The position numbers and the translations under genes were made by a program. 12,272 nt of DNA from an uncultured Granulosicoccaceae bacterium. GTDB taxonomy: Bacteria; Pseudomonadota; Gammaproteobacteria; JABXHR01. Location: NCBI GenBank assembly GCA_937921805.1, contig CAKZUS010000328.1:1-12272 (forward strand). Direction: 5' to 3'. Of the stretch, positions 1-6,797 are shown piece by piece. The notes under the pieces were generated by a model, which did not search any database, had not been told where the DNA came from, and was given only the letters and a program-made list of their open reading frames with translations. Position 1 is the first letter of the stretch. Each line of letters starts with the position of its first letter.

Positions 1-804
1 GGTGTTTAAGCCTGTCACCCCCAAGTGTAAAGTTTCTAACACAGAATCGCGCATTCGGAACCATTTTCTCGCCTCTCTATTCGGCGTAGCGGCCGCCTGC
101 AGCGAATCCACAATGCGTTGCGCCAAGAGTTGTTCCAGCCATAACAAAAACACTTCAGCTGGGAGTTTGGCAGCAAGCTCACAGGCGTCGCTCCACTGCT
201 TCGCTGACACAGCATCAGAGAGCTGCAAGCGCAGTGGTGCATGCGGGTCATCGCTCAGCAGTGGGTGCTGCGGGTCGATACCGGGGGCCAATACTGACGG
301 ATCTTCAACCGCTGCGCTAATACGCTGACAGCGGCTGCGAATGGTCGGAGTCAGACGATTCGGACTAGCCGTTTCTAGCAATATCAAACAGGCAGCAGGC
401 GGCTCTTCTAAGGTTTTGAGTAAAGCGTTGGCAGCAGCCTCGTTGAGCCGTTCGGCCTCGCGCAGCAGGGCCACGCGATAGCCGCCAAACTGAGAGGTCT
501 GAAAGGCCCACTCGCTCAGCTCTCGTATCTGGTCCACCCGAATCTGTGTGGCTTTGTCTTCTCTTTGCACGGCAAAATAATCAGGGTGGGAACCTGCTGC
601 CCACTGCACGCAGCGCTGGCACTGCTGACACGGTGCCTGTGCGGGGTGTTCGCACACTATCCCTTGCGCCAATGCCAAGGCAAAATCCACCCGACCGCAC
701 TCGTCATTGCCGACAATCAGCAAGGCATGCGGCACAGTGCCTGCTGCGATTCTGGCCCAGAGTCGCTCCCAGGTTTTTTGCTGCCAAGGATGCGGAGCGC
801 TCAT
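1..804 (-). CDS. holB: DNA polymerase III delta' subunit, C-terminus cut by window edge
   Basis: The delta' subunit is the rigid stator of the clamp loader that places the beta sliding clamp on primed DNA. The frame is open for 268 codons from an ATG at 804 to the window edge with no stop, so the C-terminus lies outside; the family is usually about 320-340 residues. A four-cysteine zinc module is visible at C51, C59, C62 and C65. The AAA+ core is recognisable from LLKTLEEPP (128-136) and the SRC motif in IRSRCQ (155-160). The Walker A region (about 31-38) is degenerate, as known for delta', which does not hydrolyse ATP. The start codon overlaps the tmk stop as ATGA (801-804), which decides the start and suggests translational coupling. 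The tmk-holB order is conserved in gammaproteobacteria. Identity is secure; only the missing end is uncertain. Confidence 0.95.
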   Translation of the reverse strand, partial: MSAPHPWQQKTWERLWARIAAGTVPHALLIVGNDECGRVDFALALAQGIVCEHPAQAPCQQCQRCVQWAAGSHPDYFAVQREDKATQIRVDQIRELSEWAFQTSQFGGYRVALLREAERLNEAAANALLKTLEEPPAACLILLETASPNRLTPTIRSRCQRISAAVEDPSVLAPGIDPQHPLLSDDPHAPLRLQLSDAVSAKQWSDACELAAKLPAEVFLLWLEQLLAQRIVDSLQAAATPNREARKWFRMRDSVLETLHLGVTGLNT

Positions 805-1478
805 GCTCCCAGCTCTACTAGACACTGCTGCACAGCGCTTTGCACTTGCTGCAGCGACAGCTGGGCATCGATCACTTGCACCGCGCGCTCGTCTTGCTGT
901 GCCAAACGCAGGTATTCTTCACGCACCCTCTGGAAGAAGTCATCGTCCTCTTTCTCTACCCGATCAGTGGGTTGTCCGGAGGCCGCAGCGCGCGCCGTGA
1001 CACGAGTGCGCCCTATCGCTACAGGCAGGTCAAATAACACCGTGAGATCGGGTCGCAGATTATCAATCGCAAACGCCTCCAGCCAGGCCACCACCTCTGC
1101 CCCCAAGCCCCGCGCTGCGCCTTGATACGCATACGACGCCCAGGTAAAGCGATCACACAGCACCCACTGCCCTTGCGCCAGCGCAGGGCGAATCACTCGC
1201 TCTACATGATCAGCGCGCGCGGCAAACATCGTCAACAGTTCCGCCTTGGGCGACAGTCCGGCATGACTGGGATCCAAGACAGCACGGCGCAGCTGCTCAG
1301 CAAAAGCACTCCCGCCGGGTTCGCGACTGCGCAATACCCGCTGCCCGCGCGCAATGAGATATTGCTCAGCCAGGACAATCTGGGTAGATTTCCCCGCGCC
1401 TTCCCCGCCCTCGAAGGCCAGAAAGCGCGCGCTGGAACCTGACCTTGGGCTATCTGAGTTGGTAGCGACGGACGGCAC
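801..1478 (-). CDS. tmk: Thymidylate kinase
   Basis: Phosphorylates dTMP to dTDP with ATP, an essential cytoplasmic step of dTTP synthesis. The 225-residue product has the P-loop GGEGAGKST (24-32), the REPGG motif (52-56), the DRF plus SxxAYQG segment (109-120) and a lid-like region with TDR (171-173), all typical of bacterial Tmk; the length is slightly above the usual 205-215. The start is a GTG at 1478. I see no other in-frame start before the P-loop strand, so the extra N-terminal stretch of about 17 residues seems real or marginally over-extended. The GTG start overlaps the end of mltG by 29 bases with a weak AAAGAG upstream, and the stop overlaps holB as ATGA, so the gene is embedded in a coupled mltG-tmk-holB unit. 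Confidence 0.96.
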   Translation of the reverse strand: MPSVATNSDSPRSGSSARFLAFEGGEGAGKSTQIVLAEQYLIARGQRVLRSREPGGSAFAEQLRRAVLDPSHAGLSPKAELLTMFAARADHVERVIRPALAQGQWVLCDRFTWASYAYQGAARGLGAEVVAWLEAFAIDNLRPDLTVLFDLPVAIGRTRVTARAAASGQPTDRVEKEDDDFFQRVREEYLRLAQQDERAVQVIDAQLSLQQVQSAVQQCLVELGA

Positions 1479-2451
1479 GATTATGCTCTTTCAAAGTATT
1501 GGAGAACTGGTGGGCACCGCTGCCATCGGCCTTGGCGACAAAGTACAGCGCCCCCGTGTCATCGGGCTGCGTTGCAGCAATCAATGCCGCCTCGCCAGGC
1601 AAGGCAATCGGAGTCGGGGTCAAGCCGTGGCGGGTATAGGTGTTGTAGGGAGTATCGCGGCGCAAGTCACTGCGCCGAATATTGCCATCAAAGCGCTCGC
1701 CCATGCCGTAGATCACCGTCGGGTCGGTCTGCAGCATCATTCCCTTGCGCAAGCGGCGCACAAACACACCACCAATGACGGGGCGCTCACTGGCTAGACC
1801 TGTTTCTTTCTCGATAATCGACGCTAAAATCAAGGCCTCGTAGCTATTATCTAGCGGCAGATCGTCTTGGCGCTGCGCCCAAACGCGCTCTAGGGTATCG
1901 CGCATTGCCGCGTGCGCGCGCTTGACGATATCGAGATCGCTCGCCCCGCGCTCGTAGAAATACGTCTCTGGCAGCAACCAGCCCTCGAGGTGTTCCACGC
2001 CCAGCTCAGCGGCAAGCTCTGCATCGCTAAGAGAATGAAGTTGATCTTCTAGATCAGCATTCGCACGTAACTGCTCTAAGGCATACGCCGCCGTCCAGCC
2101 CTCAATTAGCGTCACTGAATACTGTACGCTTTTACCGCTAGCAAATAGCGCCAGCACCGCCTCGGGAGACAGGTCCGCGCTCAAGCGATACTCGCCCGCC
2201 TTAATCGAGCCTGATTTTTTGGTGAGGCGGCCAAACCAGTACAACCACTGCGGCTGCTCTACCCAGCCCGCCTCACCAAGGCGCTCGGTCACAGAGCGCC
2301 AAGACTCGCCACGGCGGATTAAAAACAGGCTGTCATCTGGGGCAAGAATCGCGGGGGCGTCGATATACTCTTGCACCGCACGCGCCGCGCCAAAACCTGC
2401 GGCCGCCACTATAGCGACAAACAAGAGCAGAGAAAGCAGCGCGCGGCGCAT
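1450..2451 (-). CDS. mltG: Endolytic murein transglycosylase MltG (YceG-like)
   Basis: Inner-membrane lytic transglycosylase that cleaves nascent glycan strands and is thought to set their length by releasing them from the membrane. The 333-residue protein begins with a short basic stretch and one hydrophobic segment (about 4-24) that anchors it with the catalytic part in the periplasm. A LysM-like region follows (about 40-90). The YceG core contains EGWLLPETYFY (156-166), ASIIEKETG (210-218) with the catalytic glutamate, LQTDPTVIYGMG (240-251) and the HGLTPTPI segment (275-282). Length matches the family. It starts 12 bases after the fabF stop, where pabC is often found in relatives. No clear Shine-Dalgarno precedes the ATG, so expression may depend on read-through from fabF. 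Confidence 0.95.
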   Translation of the reverse strand: MRRALLSLLLFVAIVAAAGFGAARAVQEYIDAPAILAPDDSLFLIRRGESWRSVTERLGEAGWVEQPQWLYWFGRLTKKSGSIKAGEYRLSADLSPEAVLALFASGKSVQYSVTLIEGWTAAYALEQLRANADLEDQLHSLSDAELAAELGVEHLEGWLLPETYFYERGASDLDIVKRAHAAMRDTLERVWAQRQDDLPLDNSYEALILASIIEKETGLASERPVIGGVFVRRLRKGMMLQTDPTVIYGMGERFDGNIRRSDLRRDTPYNTYTRHGLTPTPIALPGEAALIAATQPDDTGALYFVAKADGSGAHQFSNTLKEHNRAVRRYQLR

Positions 2452-2463
2452 AGACAGGCGCGA

Positions 2464-3705
2464 CTATGCGTAGCGGCGGAAGATCAACGATCCGTTCGTG
2501 CCGCCAAAGCCAAAGGAATTGGACAACACGGCATCAATCGGCATCTGACGCGCAGTATGCGGCACATAGTCCAAATCACATTGCTCATCGGCATGATCGA
2601 GATTGATGGTCGGTGGAGCCACTTGGTCGCGGATAGCCAGCACGCTCAGCACCGCTTCTAATCCGCCTGCGGCCCCTAACAAGTGCCCGGTCATTGACTT
2701 AGTGGAGCTAACCGCCAACTGATACGCCGCCTCGCCAAACACGGACTTCACGGCCATGGTCTCGGCCACGTCGCCGACGAGAGTCGAAGTGCCGTGAGCA
2801 TTGATGTACTGCACCTGATCGGCATTCAGTCCGGCGTCGTTCATCGCATTTTGCATGCAGCGCCGCGCCCCATCACCGCCCTCAGAAGGCTGGGTCATAT
2901 GATAGGCATCACCGCTCATGCCATAGCCTACGAGTTCGCAGTAAATATGCGCACCACGGGCTTGGGCGTGCTCCAGCGATTCGAGTATCAATACCCCTGC
3001 TCCATCACCCAAAACAAATCCATCGCGATCGCGGTCCCAAGGACGGCTGGCTCGCTCGGGATCGTCGTTGCGTGTAGAGAGGGCTTTCGCGGCACTAAAG
3101 CCGCCTAGACCTAAGCCACAAGTCGCCATTTCGGCGCCGCCTGCCACCATCACATCTGCATCGCCATAGGCCACGGTGCGTGCCGCATCGCCAATGTTGT
3201 GAGTGCCGGTGGTGCAAGCGGTAGTAATACTGTAATTCGGTCCTTTGATTCCTGTCATGATGGACAAGTTACCGGAGACCATATTCGTGATGCTGGCCGG
3301 AACAAAGAACGGAGAAATTTTGCGTGGTCCCTGCTCAATGAGCAAGCGGGATGTATTTTCGATGTAGGGCAGACCACCAATGCCACTACCAATCGCCACA
3401 CCAATGCGCTCAGCGTTGGCGTCTGTGATCTCTAGGCCCGAGTCGCGTAGAGCCTCTAAGCCTGCAGCAACGCCAAAATGAATAAAGCTATCCATTCGCC
3501 TGGCTTCTTTTTTGGACATGACCGTCGCCGGATCAAAGTCCTTGACTGAGGCGCTGAAACGCGTTGCATATAAGCTCGCATCAAAGCTGGTCACTGGTGC
3601 TGCACCAGACTTGCCAGCGAGAATGTTCTCCCAGGTGGTTGCTACATCATTACCCACGGGACTCAAGGCACCGAGACCGGTCACCACCACTCTACGCTTG
3701 GACAC
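2464..3705 (-). CDS. fabF: 3-oxoacyl-[acyl-carrier-protein] synthase II
   Basis: Condenses acyl-ACP with malonyl-ACP in each elongation round of type II fatty acid synthesis and, in this family, controls the palmitoleate to cis-vaccenate step. At 413 residues it is full length. The thiolase-fold triad is visible: nucleophile C164 in TTACTTG, H304 in NAHGTST and H341 in KSMTGHLLGAAGG, with K336 just before. The C-terminal SNSFGFGGTNGSLIF (395-409) is the typical FabF/FabB signature; length and sequence favour FabF (KASII) over FabB. The start is a GTG at 3705, preceded by AGGAA at about 3713-3717. It follows acpP after a 116-base gap that contains a hairpin (3773-3794) and precedes mltG by 12 bases. 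Confidence 0.97.
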   Translation of the reverse strand: MSKRRVVVTGLGALSPVGNDVATTWENILAGKSGAAPVTSFDASLYATRFSASVKDFDPATVMSKKEARRMDSFIHFGVAAGLEALRDSGLEITDANAERIGVAIGSGIGGLPYIENTSRLLIEQGPRKISPFFVPASITNMVSGNLSIMTGIKGPNYSITTACTTGTHNIGDAARTVAYGDADVMVAGGAEMATCGLGLGGFSAAKALSTRNDDPERASRPWDRDRDGFVLGDGAGVLILESLEHAQARGAHIYCELVGYGMSGDAYHMTQPSEGGDGARRCMQNAMNDAGLNADQVQYINAHGTSTLVGDVAETMAVKSVFGEAAYQLAVSSTKSMTGHLLGAAGGLEAVLSVLAIRDQVAPPTINLDHADEQCDLDYVPHTARQMPIDAVLSNSFGFGGTNGSLIFRRYA

Positions 3706-3772
3706 AGAAAGACTTCCTATAAATCATCAAGACAAGGACACTGCCCGCCACCGAATGCAACGGGGTGTGGAA

Positions 3773-3794
3773 CCGCTTGGCGATAGCCAAACGG
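3773..3794 (-). other. Perfectly paired RNA hairpin between acpP and fabF
   Basis: On the minus-strand transcript this 22-base stretch folds into a 9-bp stem (one G-U pair) around the 4-base loop UAUC. It lies about 27 bases after the acpP stop and about 68 bases before the fabF GTG. No run of U follows, so it does not look like an intrinsic terminator. I infer an mRNA-stabilising or processing element that protects the acpP message or partly uncouples it from fabF, as ACP is needed in excess. Confidence 0.5.
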
Positions 3795-3821
3795 CAAAAA
3801 GCGCACAAACAATGCGACGCT

Positions 3822-4061
3822 TTAGCTCGGCAGGTTCGCGTTGACGTAGTCAACAGCCTGTTGCACGGTCGTGATGTTCTCGGCGTCTTCGTCCGGAATT
3901 TCACACTCAAACTCTTCCTCTAAAGCCATAACCAGCTCTACCGTATCAAGAGAATCTGCGCCTAAATCTTCAATAAAAGAAGCGGCCAGTTTCACTTCGT
4001 CTTCTTTAACGCCGAGCTGTTCGATTACGATCTTCTTTACGCGATCTTCAATGCTACTCAT
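3822..4061 (-). CDS. acpP: Acyl carrier protein
   Basis: Small acidic carrier that holds growing acyl chains as thioesters on 4'-phosphopantetheine. The 79-residue sequence is a canonical AcpP: the DSL motif places the phosphopantetheinylated serine at S37 in GADSLDT, followed by the acidic recognition helix II rich in Glu, and IPDEDAE in loop/helix III. The ATG at 4061 is preceded by a strong GGAGG (4071-4075) with 9-base spacing, by far the best ribosome binding site in the cluster and consistent with very high expression. It lies between fabG and fabF as in most gammaproteobacteria. In related bacteria ACP also binds SpoT and many other partners; nothing in this sequence bears on that directly. 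Confidence 0.98.
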   Translation of the reverse strand: MSSIEDRVKKIVIEQLGVKEDEVKLAASFIEDLGADSLDTVELVMALEEEFECEIPDEDAENITTVQQAVDYVNANLPS

Positions 4062-4070
4062 CGCGGGTAT

Positions 4071-4075
4071 CCTCC
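4071..4075 (-). promoter_or_regulatory. Strong Shine-Dalgarno of acpP
   Basis: GGAGG on the minus strand, 9 bases before the acpP ATG. It is markedly stronger than the sites before fabG, mltG, tmk and dapB and fits the need for abundant ACP. Confidence 0.85.
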
Positions 4076-4097
4076 AAAAAACTAAAGCCCAACGGGC
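4076..4097 (-). promoter_or_regulatory. GC hairpin plus U-rich tract in the acpP leader (possible attenuator)
   Basis: Minus-strand RNA reads GCCC-GUU-GGGC (4087-4097) followed directly by UUUAGUUUUUU (4076-4086) and then the acpP Shine-Dalgarno. The short GC stem followed by a U-tract has the shape of a weak intrinsic terminator or pause site, but the stem has only 4 bp plus one possible G-U pair. It could end part of the transcription arriving from fabG, or merely be a U-rich translation enhancer. Confidence 0.35.
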
Positions 4098-4099
4098 CG

Positions 4100-4118
4100 A
4101 ATATAAGCCGCCATTGTA
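4100..4118 (-). promoter_or_regulatory. Candidate -10 elements for an internal acpP promoter
   Basis: Two minus-strand hexamers resemble sigma-70 -10 boxes: TACAAT (4113-4118) and TATATT (4100-4105), each 5 of 6 to consensus. I find no convincing -35 at 16-18 bases upstream of either. An acpP promoter in this gap is known from related bacteria, so the position is plausible, but the evidence here is weak. Confidence 0.3.
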
Positions 4119-4152
4119 AGTCGTGCTGACGGCCTGCGCTACTAAATAATCA

Positions 4153-4890
4153 TTAATTCATATACATGCCACCATTGACATGCAATGTATGGCCGGTAAT
4201 GTAGTTTGCCAACGGGGAGGCCAAAAACAGCGCCGAATGCGCGACCTCGTCCACCTCACCAAGGCGCCCGAGGGCGATTTGGCCTTGCAATTGATCGCGC
4301 GTAGACTCCGGCAAAGCGTCTGTCATATCGCTGCGAATAAAGCCTGGTGCAATAGCATTGACCGTCACCTGACGAGAGCCAATTTCTTGCGCCATAGACT
4401 TGGTAAATCCAATCAGGCCCGCCTTTGCCGCTGCGTAATTGGCCTGCCCAGCATTGCCGGTGGCACCAACGATAGACGAGATATTGATAATGCGCCCCGA
4501 GCGCGCCTTCATCATGCCGCGCAATACGGCCTTAGAGAGGCGAAAAATAGGGGTCAAATTGGTCTCGATGATCTCATCCCAGTGCGCATCCGTCATGCGC
4601 ATCAGTAGATTGTCGCGCGTGATACCGGCATTGTTGACCAAAATGGTCACGGCGCCGTGGGCTTTCGCGACATCACTCAGCAACGCTGCTCCCGCCTCTG
4701 CGTCGCGCACATCCAGCACGCGCCCATCGCCAATGCGCTCACTAATTCCGGCAGCGCCCGCCTCGCTGGTCGCCGTACCGACTACGGTGGCTCCTGCCGC
4801 ACTAAGCTGCGCGGCGATGGCGGCGCCTATTCCACGGCTTGCGCCGGTCACGACGGCCACTTGGCCACTGAGATCAATCTGTACGCTCAT
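4153..4890 (-). CDS. fabG: 3-oxoacyl-[acyl-carrier-protein] reductase
   Basis: NADPH-dependent reductase that converts 3-ketoacyl-ACP to 3-hydroxyacyl-ACP in the elongation cycle. The 245-residue short-chain dehydrogenase has the cofactor motif TGASRGIG (15-22), NNAG (86-89) and the catalytic tetrad N111, S139, Y152 and K156 (YAAAK). The C-terminal ITGHTLHVNGGMYMN is the characteristic FabG ending. SDRs are numerous and often misassigned, but the position between fabD and acpP makes the FabG role secure. It starts with an ATG three bases after the fabD stop (TAGAGTATG), so it is probably translated by ribosomes arriving from fabD. A 91-base leader separates it from acpP. Confidence 0.97.
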   Translation of the reverse strand: MSVQIDLSGQVAVVTGASRGIGAAIAAQLSAAGATVVGTATSEAGAAGISERIGDGRVLDVRDAEAGAALLSDVAKAHGAVTILVNNAGITRDNLLMRMTDAHWDEIIETNLTPIFRLSKAVLRGMMKARSGRIINISSIVGATGNAGQANYAAAKAGLIGFTKSMAQEIGSRQVTVNAIAPGFIRSDMTDALPESTRDQLQGQIALGRLGEVDEVAHSALFLASPLANYITGHTLHVNGGMYMN

Positions 4891-4893
4891 ACT

Positions 4894-5832
4894 CTAATCC
4901 GTTGTCAAAGCGATAGCTTGCTGCAGGCTATCGGGGCTGTCTATACAGACACCCTGCAATGATTTGTCAATCCTTCGCACCAACCCAGTGAGGACTTTGC
5001 CCGGCCCGAACTCAATACATACTGGCACGGATTGCTGAGCAAGATACCGCACTGAGTCCGTCCAATACACGGGCGAGTTCACATGTTGCTGCAAAGCCCC
5101 AGCTAGCTCTGTCATATTTGAAGCAGGCCGGGCCAGGAGATTTTGTACCACAGGGGCACGAGGCTCAGCCAAGCCCGCTTGCGCAATACTCGCAGCCAAT
5201 GGGGCTTGCGCCGTATTCATCAGCGCGCTGTGATTCGGTACTGACACAGGCAAGAGCACCGCCCGCTTCGCACCAGCAGCTTTCAGTGCAGGCAGCGCCC
5301 GCTCAAGCGCGCTGACATGCCCTGACACGACCACTTGGCCAGGGCTATTGAAGTTCACAGCCTCCAACACCTCGCCTTGCGCTTGCTCGGCACAGACACT
5401 ACGCACCGCTTCATCGTCGAGACCAAGCACTGCAGCCATACCGCCGACCCCGCCCGGCGCCGCATCAGCCATCAGCTGGCCGCGTCGGGCTACTAGGGCA
5501 ACGGCCTCGGCAAAGGGCAGAGAGCCTGCCGCCGTCAGCGCACTGTATTCGCCCAAGCTGTGCCCGGCAAAATAGCTGGGCATCGCGCCGCCTGCGGCCA
5601 GCCAGGCCCGCCATACTGCGACGCCTGCGACAAACATCGCCGGTTGTGTGTATTGGGTTTGGCGCAGTTGCTCGTCGGGGCCTTGCTGCACGAGCTGCCA
5701 CAAATCGTAGCCCAGCACCTCAGAGGCCTCCGCGAAGGCCTCGCGCACTGGGGCGTATTCTTCAGCCAGCGCCGACAACATGCCAACCGACTGCGACCCT
5801 TGGCCGGGAAATAATGCAGCAAAACTACTCAT
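4894..5832 (-). CDS. fabD: Malonyl CoA-acyl carrier protein transacylase
   Basis: Transfers malonyl from CoA to ACP, supplying the extender unit for the elongation cycle. The 312-residue protein has the oxyanion-hole motif GQGSQ (10-14), the nucleophile elbow GHSLGEY (90-96, S92), the malonyl-carboxylate-binding R117 and the catalytic H201 in VPNHSALM. I chose the ATG at 5832 although the frame stays open 22 codons further upstream, because the protein then begins with the usual short MSSFAALFPGQGSQ, GGAGG stands at 5839-5843 five to six bases before it, and the upstream part overlaps the conserved end of dapB. The ATG shares its A with the dapB stop (TGATG), so the two are coupled. Confidence 0.96.
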   Translation of the reverse strand: MSSFAALFPGQGSQSVGMLSALAEEYAPVREAFAEASEVLGYDLWQLVQQGPDEQLRQTQYTQPAMFVAGVAVWRAWLAAGGAMPSYFAGHSLGEYSALTAAGSLPFAEAVALVARRGQLMADAAPGGVGGMAAVLGLDDEAVRSVCAEQAQGEVLEAVNFNSPGQVVVSGHVSALERALPALKAAGAKRAVLLPVSVPNHSALMNTAQAPLAASIAQAGLAEPRAPVVQNLLARPASNMTELAGALQQHVNSPVYWTDSVRYLAQQSVPVCIEFGPGKVLTGLVRRIDKSLQGVCIDSPDSLQQAIALTTD

Positions 5833-6638
5833 CAGAAGCCTCCGAAACCGAGTACATCTTGCATATCGTACCGCCCTGGCGCCTGTGCGCCTAGCCAATT
5901 TGCTGCGCGCACAGCGCCGCGAGCATAAATCATCCGGTCTGTAGCGCGGTGACTAATCTCCACCCGCTCGCCCATTCCAGCAAAAAACATCGTGTGCTCC
6001 CCCACCACATCGCTGCCCCGCAGTGTCGCGAAGCCAATGGTTTTATCGACTCTTGCACCCGTGATGCCCTCGCGCGCAAACACCCCATGCGTCTCTAAGC
6101 TACGCCCGCTGGCGGCGGCGGCCGCGCGCCCCATCGCTAGCGCCGTCCCAGAAGGTGCATCGACTTTTTTGTTGTGGTGCATTTCGAGCACTTCGATATC
6201 AAAATCCTCCGAAAGGGCTTTACTCGCCTGAGTGATCAACCCCAGCATAACGTTCACGCCTACGCTGAAGTTGTCGGCCATCAAAACTGGCAAGCGCAGC
6301 GCAGCCTGCTCCACCTGCGCGAGCTGCACAGCGTCGAAGCCGGTGGTGCCGATCACCATGGGGACACGGTGCTGCACACAGAGCGCCAAAGTTTCTAATG
6401 TAGAAGTGGGGCTAGAGAACTCTATGACCGCCGCGCAGGCAGAGATTGCCGATTTGTCAGCACTAATTACGCACGCAGCATCGGCCTCAGCGACTAACGC
6501 CGTAGCCGGCTCGCCAATATACGCACTATGCGGCGTCTCTATCGCGCAGCCGAGGGCCAGCGCTGGGTTTTCAGCGACTGCGCGCAAAAGGCTACGCCCC
6601 ATGCGCCCCGCCGCGCCAACAATACCGATCGACGTCAT
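5832..6638 (-). CDS. dapB: 4-hydroxy-tetrahydrodipicolinate reductase
   Basis: Reduces the dihydrodipicolinate intermediate in the diaminopimelate pathway that feeds lysine and peptidoglycan synthesis. The 268-residue protein has the Rossmann motif GAAGRMG (8-14), the GTTGF segment (97-101), NFSVGVNVM (123-131) and the substrate-binding region HHNKKVDAPSGTA (154-166), with H154 and K158 in the catalytic positions. The frame is open to 6731, but I place the start at the ATG at 6638: it gives the standard N-terminus MTSIGIVGAAGRMG, and the upstream part contains the promoter. A threonine (T35) stands where E. coli DapB has an arginine contacting NADPH, so cofactor preference may lean to NADH. 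It is the first gene of the cluster with fabD, an unusual neighbour. Confidence 0.95.
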   Translation of the reverse strand: MTSIGIVGAAGRMGRSLLRAVAENPALALGCAIETPHSAYIGEPATALVAEADAACVISADKSAISACAAVIEFSSPTSTLETLALCVQHRVPMVIGTTGFDAVQLAQVEQAALRLPVLMADNFSVGVNVMLGLITQASKALSEDFDIEVLEMHHNKKVDAPSGTALAMGRAAAAASGRSLETHGVFAREGITGARVDKTIGFATLRGSDVVGEHTMFFAGMGERVEISHRATDRMIYARGAVRAANWLGAQAPGRYDMQDVLGFGGF

Positions 6639-6666
6639 ACCGTCGCTCTGTAGAATAAAACGCGGC

Positions 6667-6675
6667 ATCTTAGCA
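6667..6675 (-). promoter_or_regulatory. Extended -10 promoter of the dapB-fab cluster
   Basis: The minus strand reads TGCTAAGAT, an extended -10 (TGn plus TAAGAT), followed by the GC-rich GCCGCG. Transcription would begin around 6660, giving a leader of roughly 20-25 bases before the dapB ATG at 6638. No good -35 is present at 17 bases, which is acceptable for extended -10 promoters. It sits in the 159-base gap after relA, the only sizeable gap upstream of the whole cluster. Confidence 0.55.
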
Positions 6676-6797
6676 CAGCAGGACACACAACGAAAATGGG
6701 CAAGTCGGCAGCCCCCCTCAATACGGAGCACCTTGATCGAGGCGTCTTAATGAGGCCGCTTAGCAGGGGATGTCGAGATGGCGCGGGAGGGCGGCGC

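Noticed and set aside
36..251. Short open frame on the minus strand inside the holB region
   Set aside because: It is out of frame with the clear HolB reading frame and shows no recognisable protein features.
565..1125. Long plus-strand open frame opposite holB and tmk
   Set aside because: It is antisense to two conserved genes; its Arg/Ser/Cys/Ala-rich composition is typical of a shadow frame in GC-rich DNA.
3692..3910. 72-codon minus-strand frame spanning the acpP-fabF gap
   Set aside because: It overlaps the end of acpP in another frame and has a composition unlike a real protein; the hairpin explains the gap better.
5832..5898. N-terminal extension of FabD by 22 residues
   Set aside because: It overlaps the conserved dapB end, is Arg-rich without family similarity, and the downstream ATG has a good Shine-Dalgarno.
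6639..6731. N-terminal extension of DapB by 31 residues
   Set aside because: It covers the likely promoter and contains no DapB sequence; the ATG at 6638 gives the standard N-terminus.
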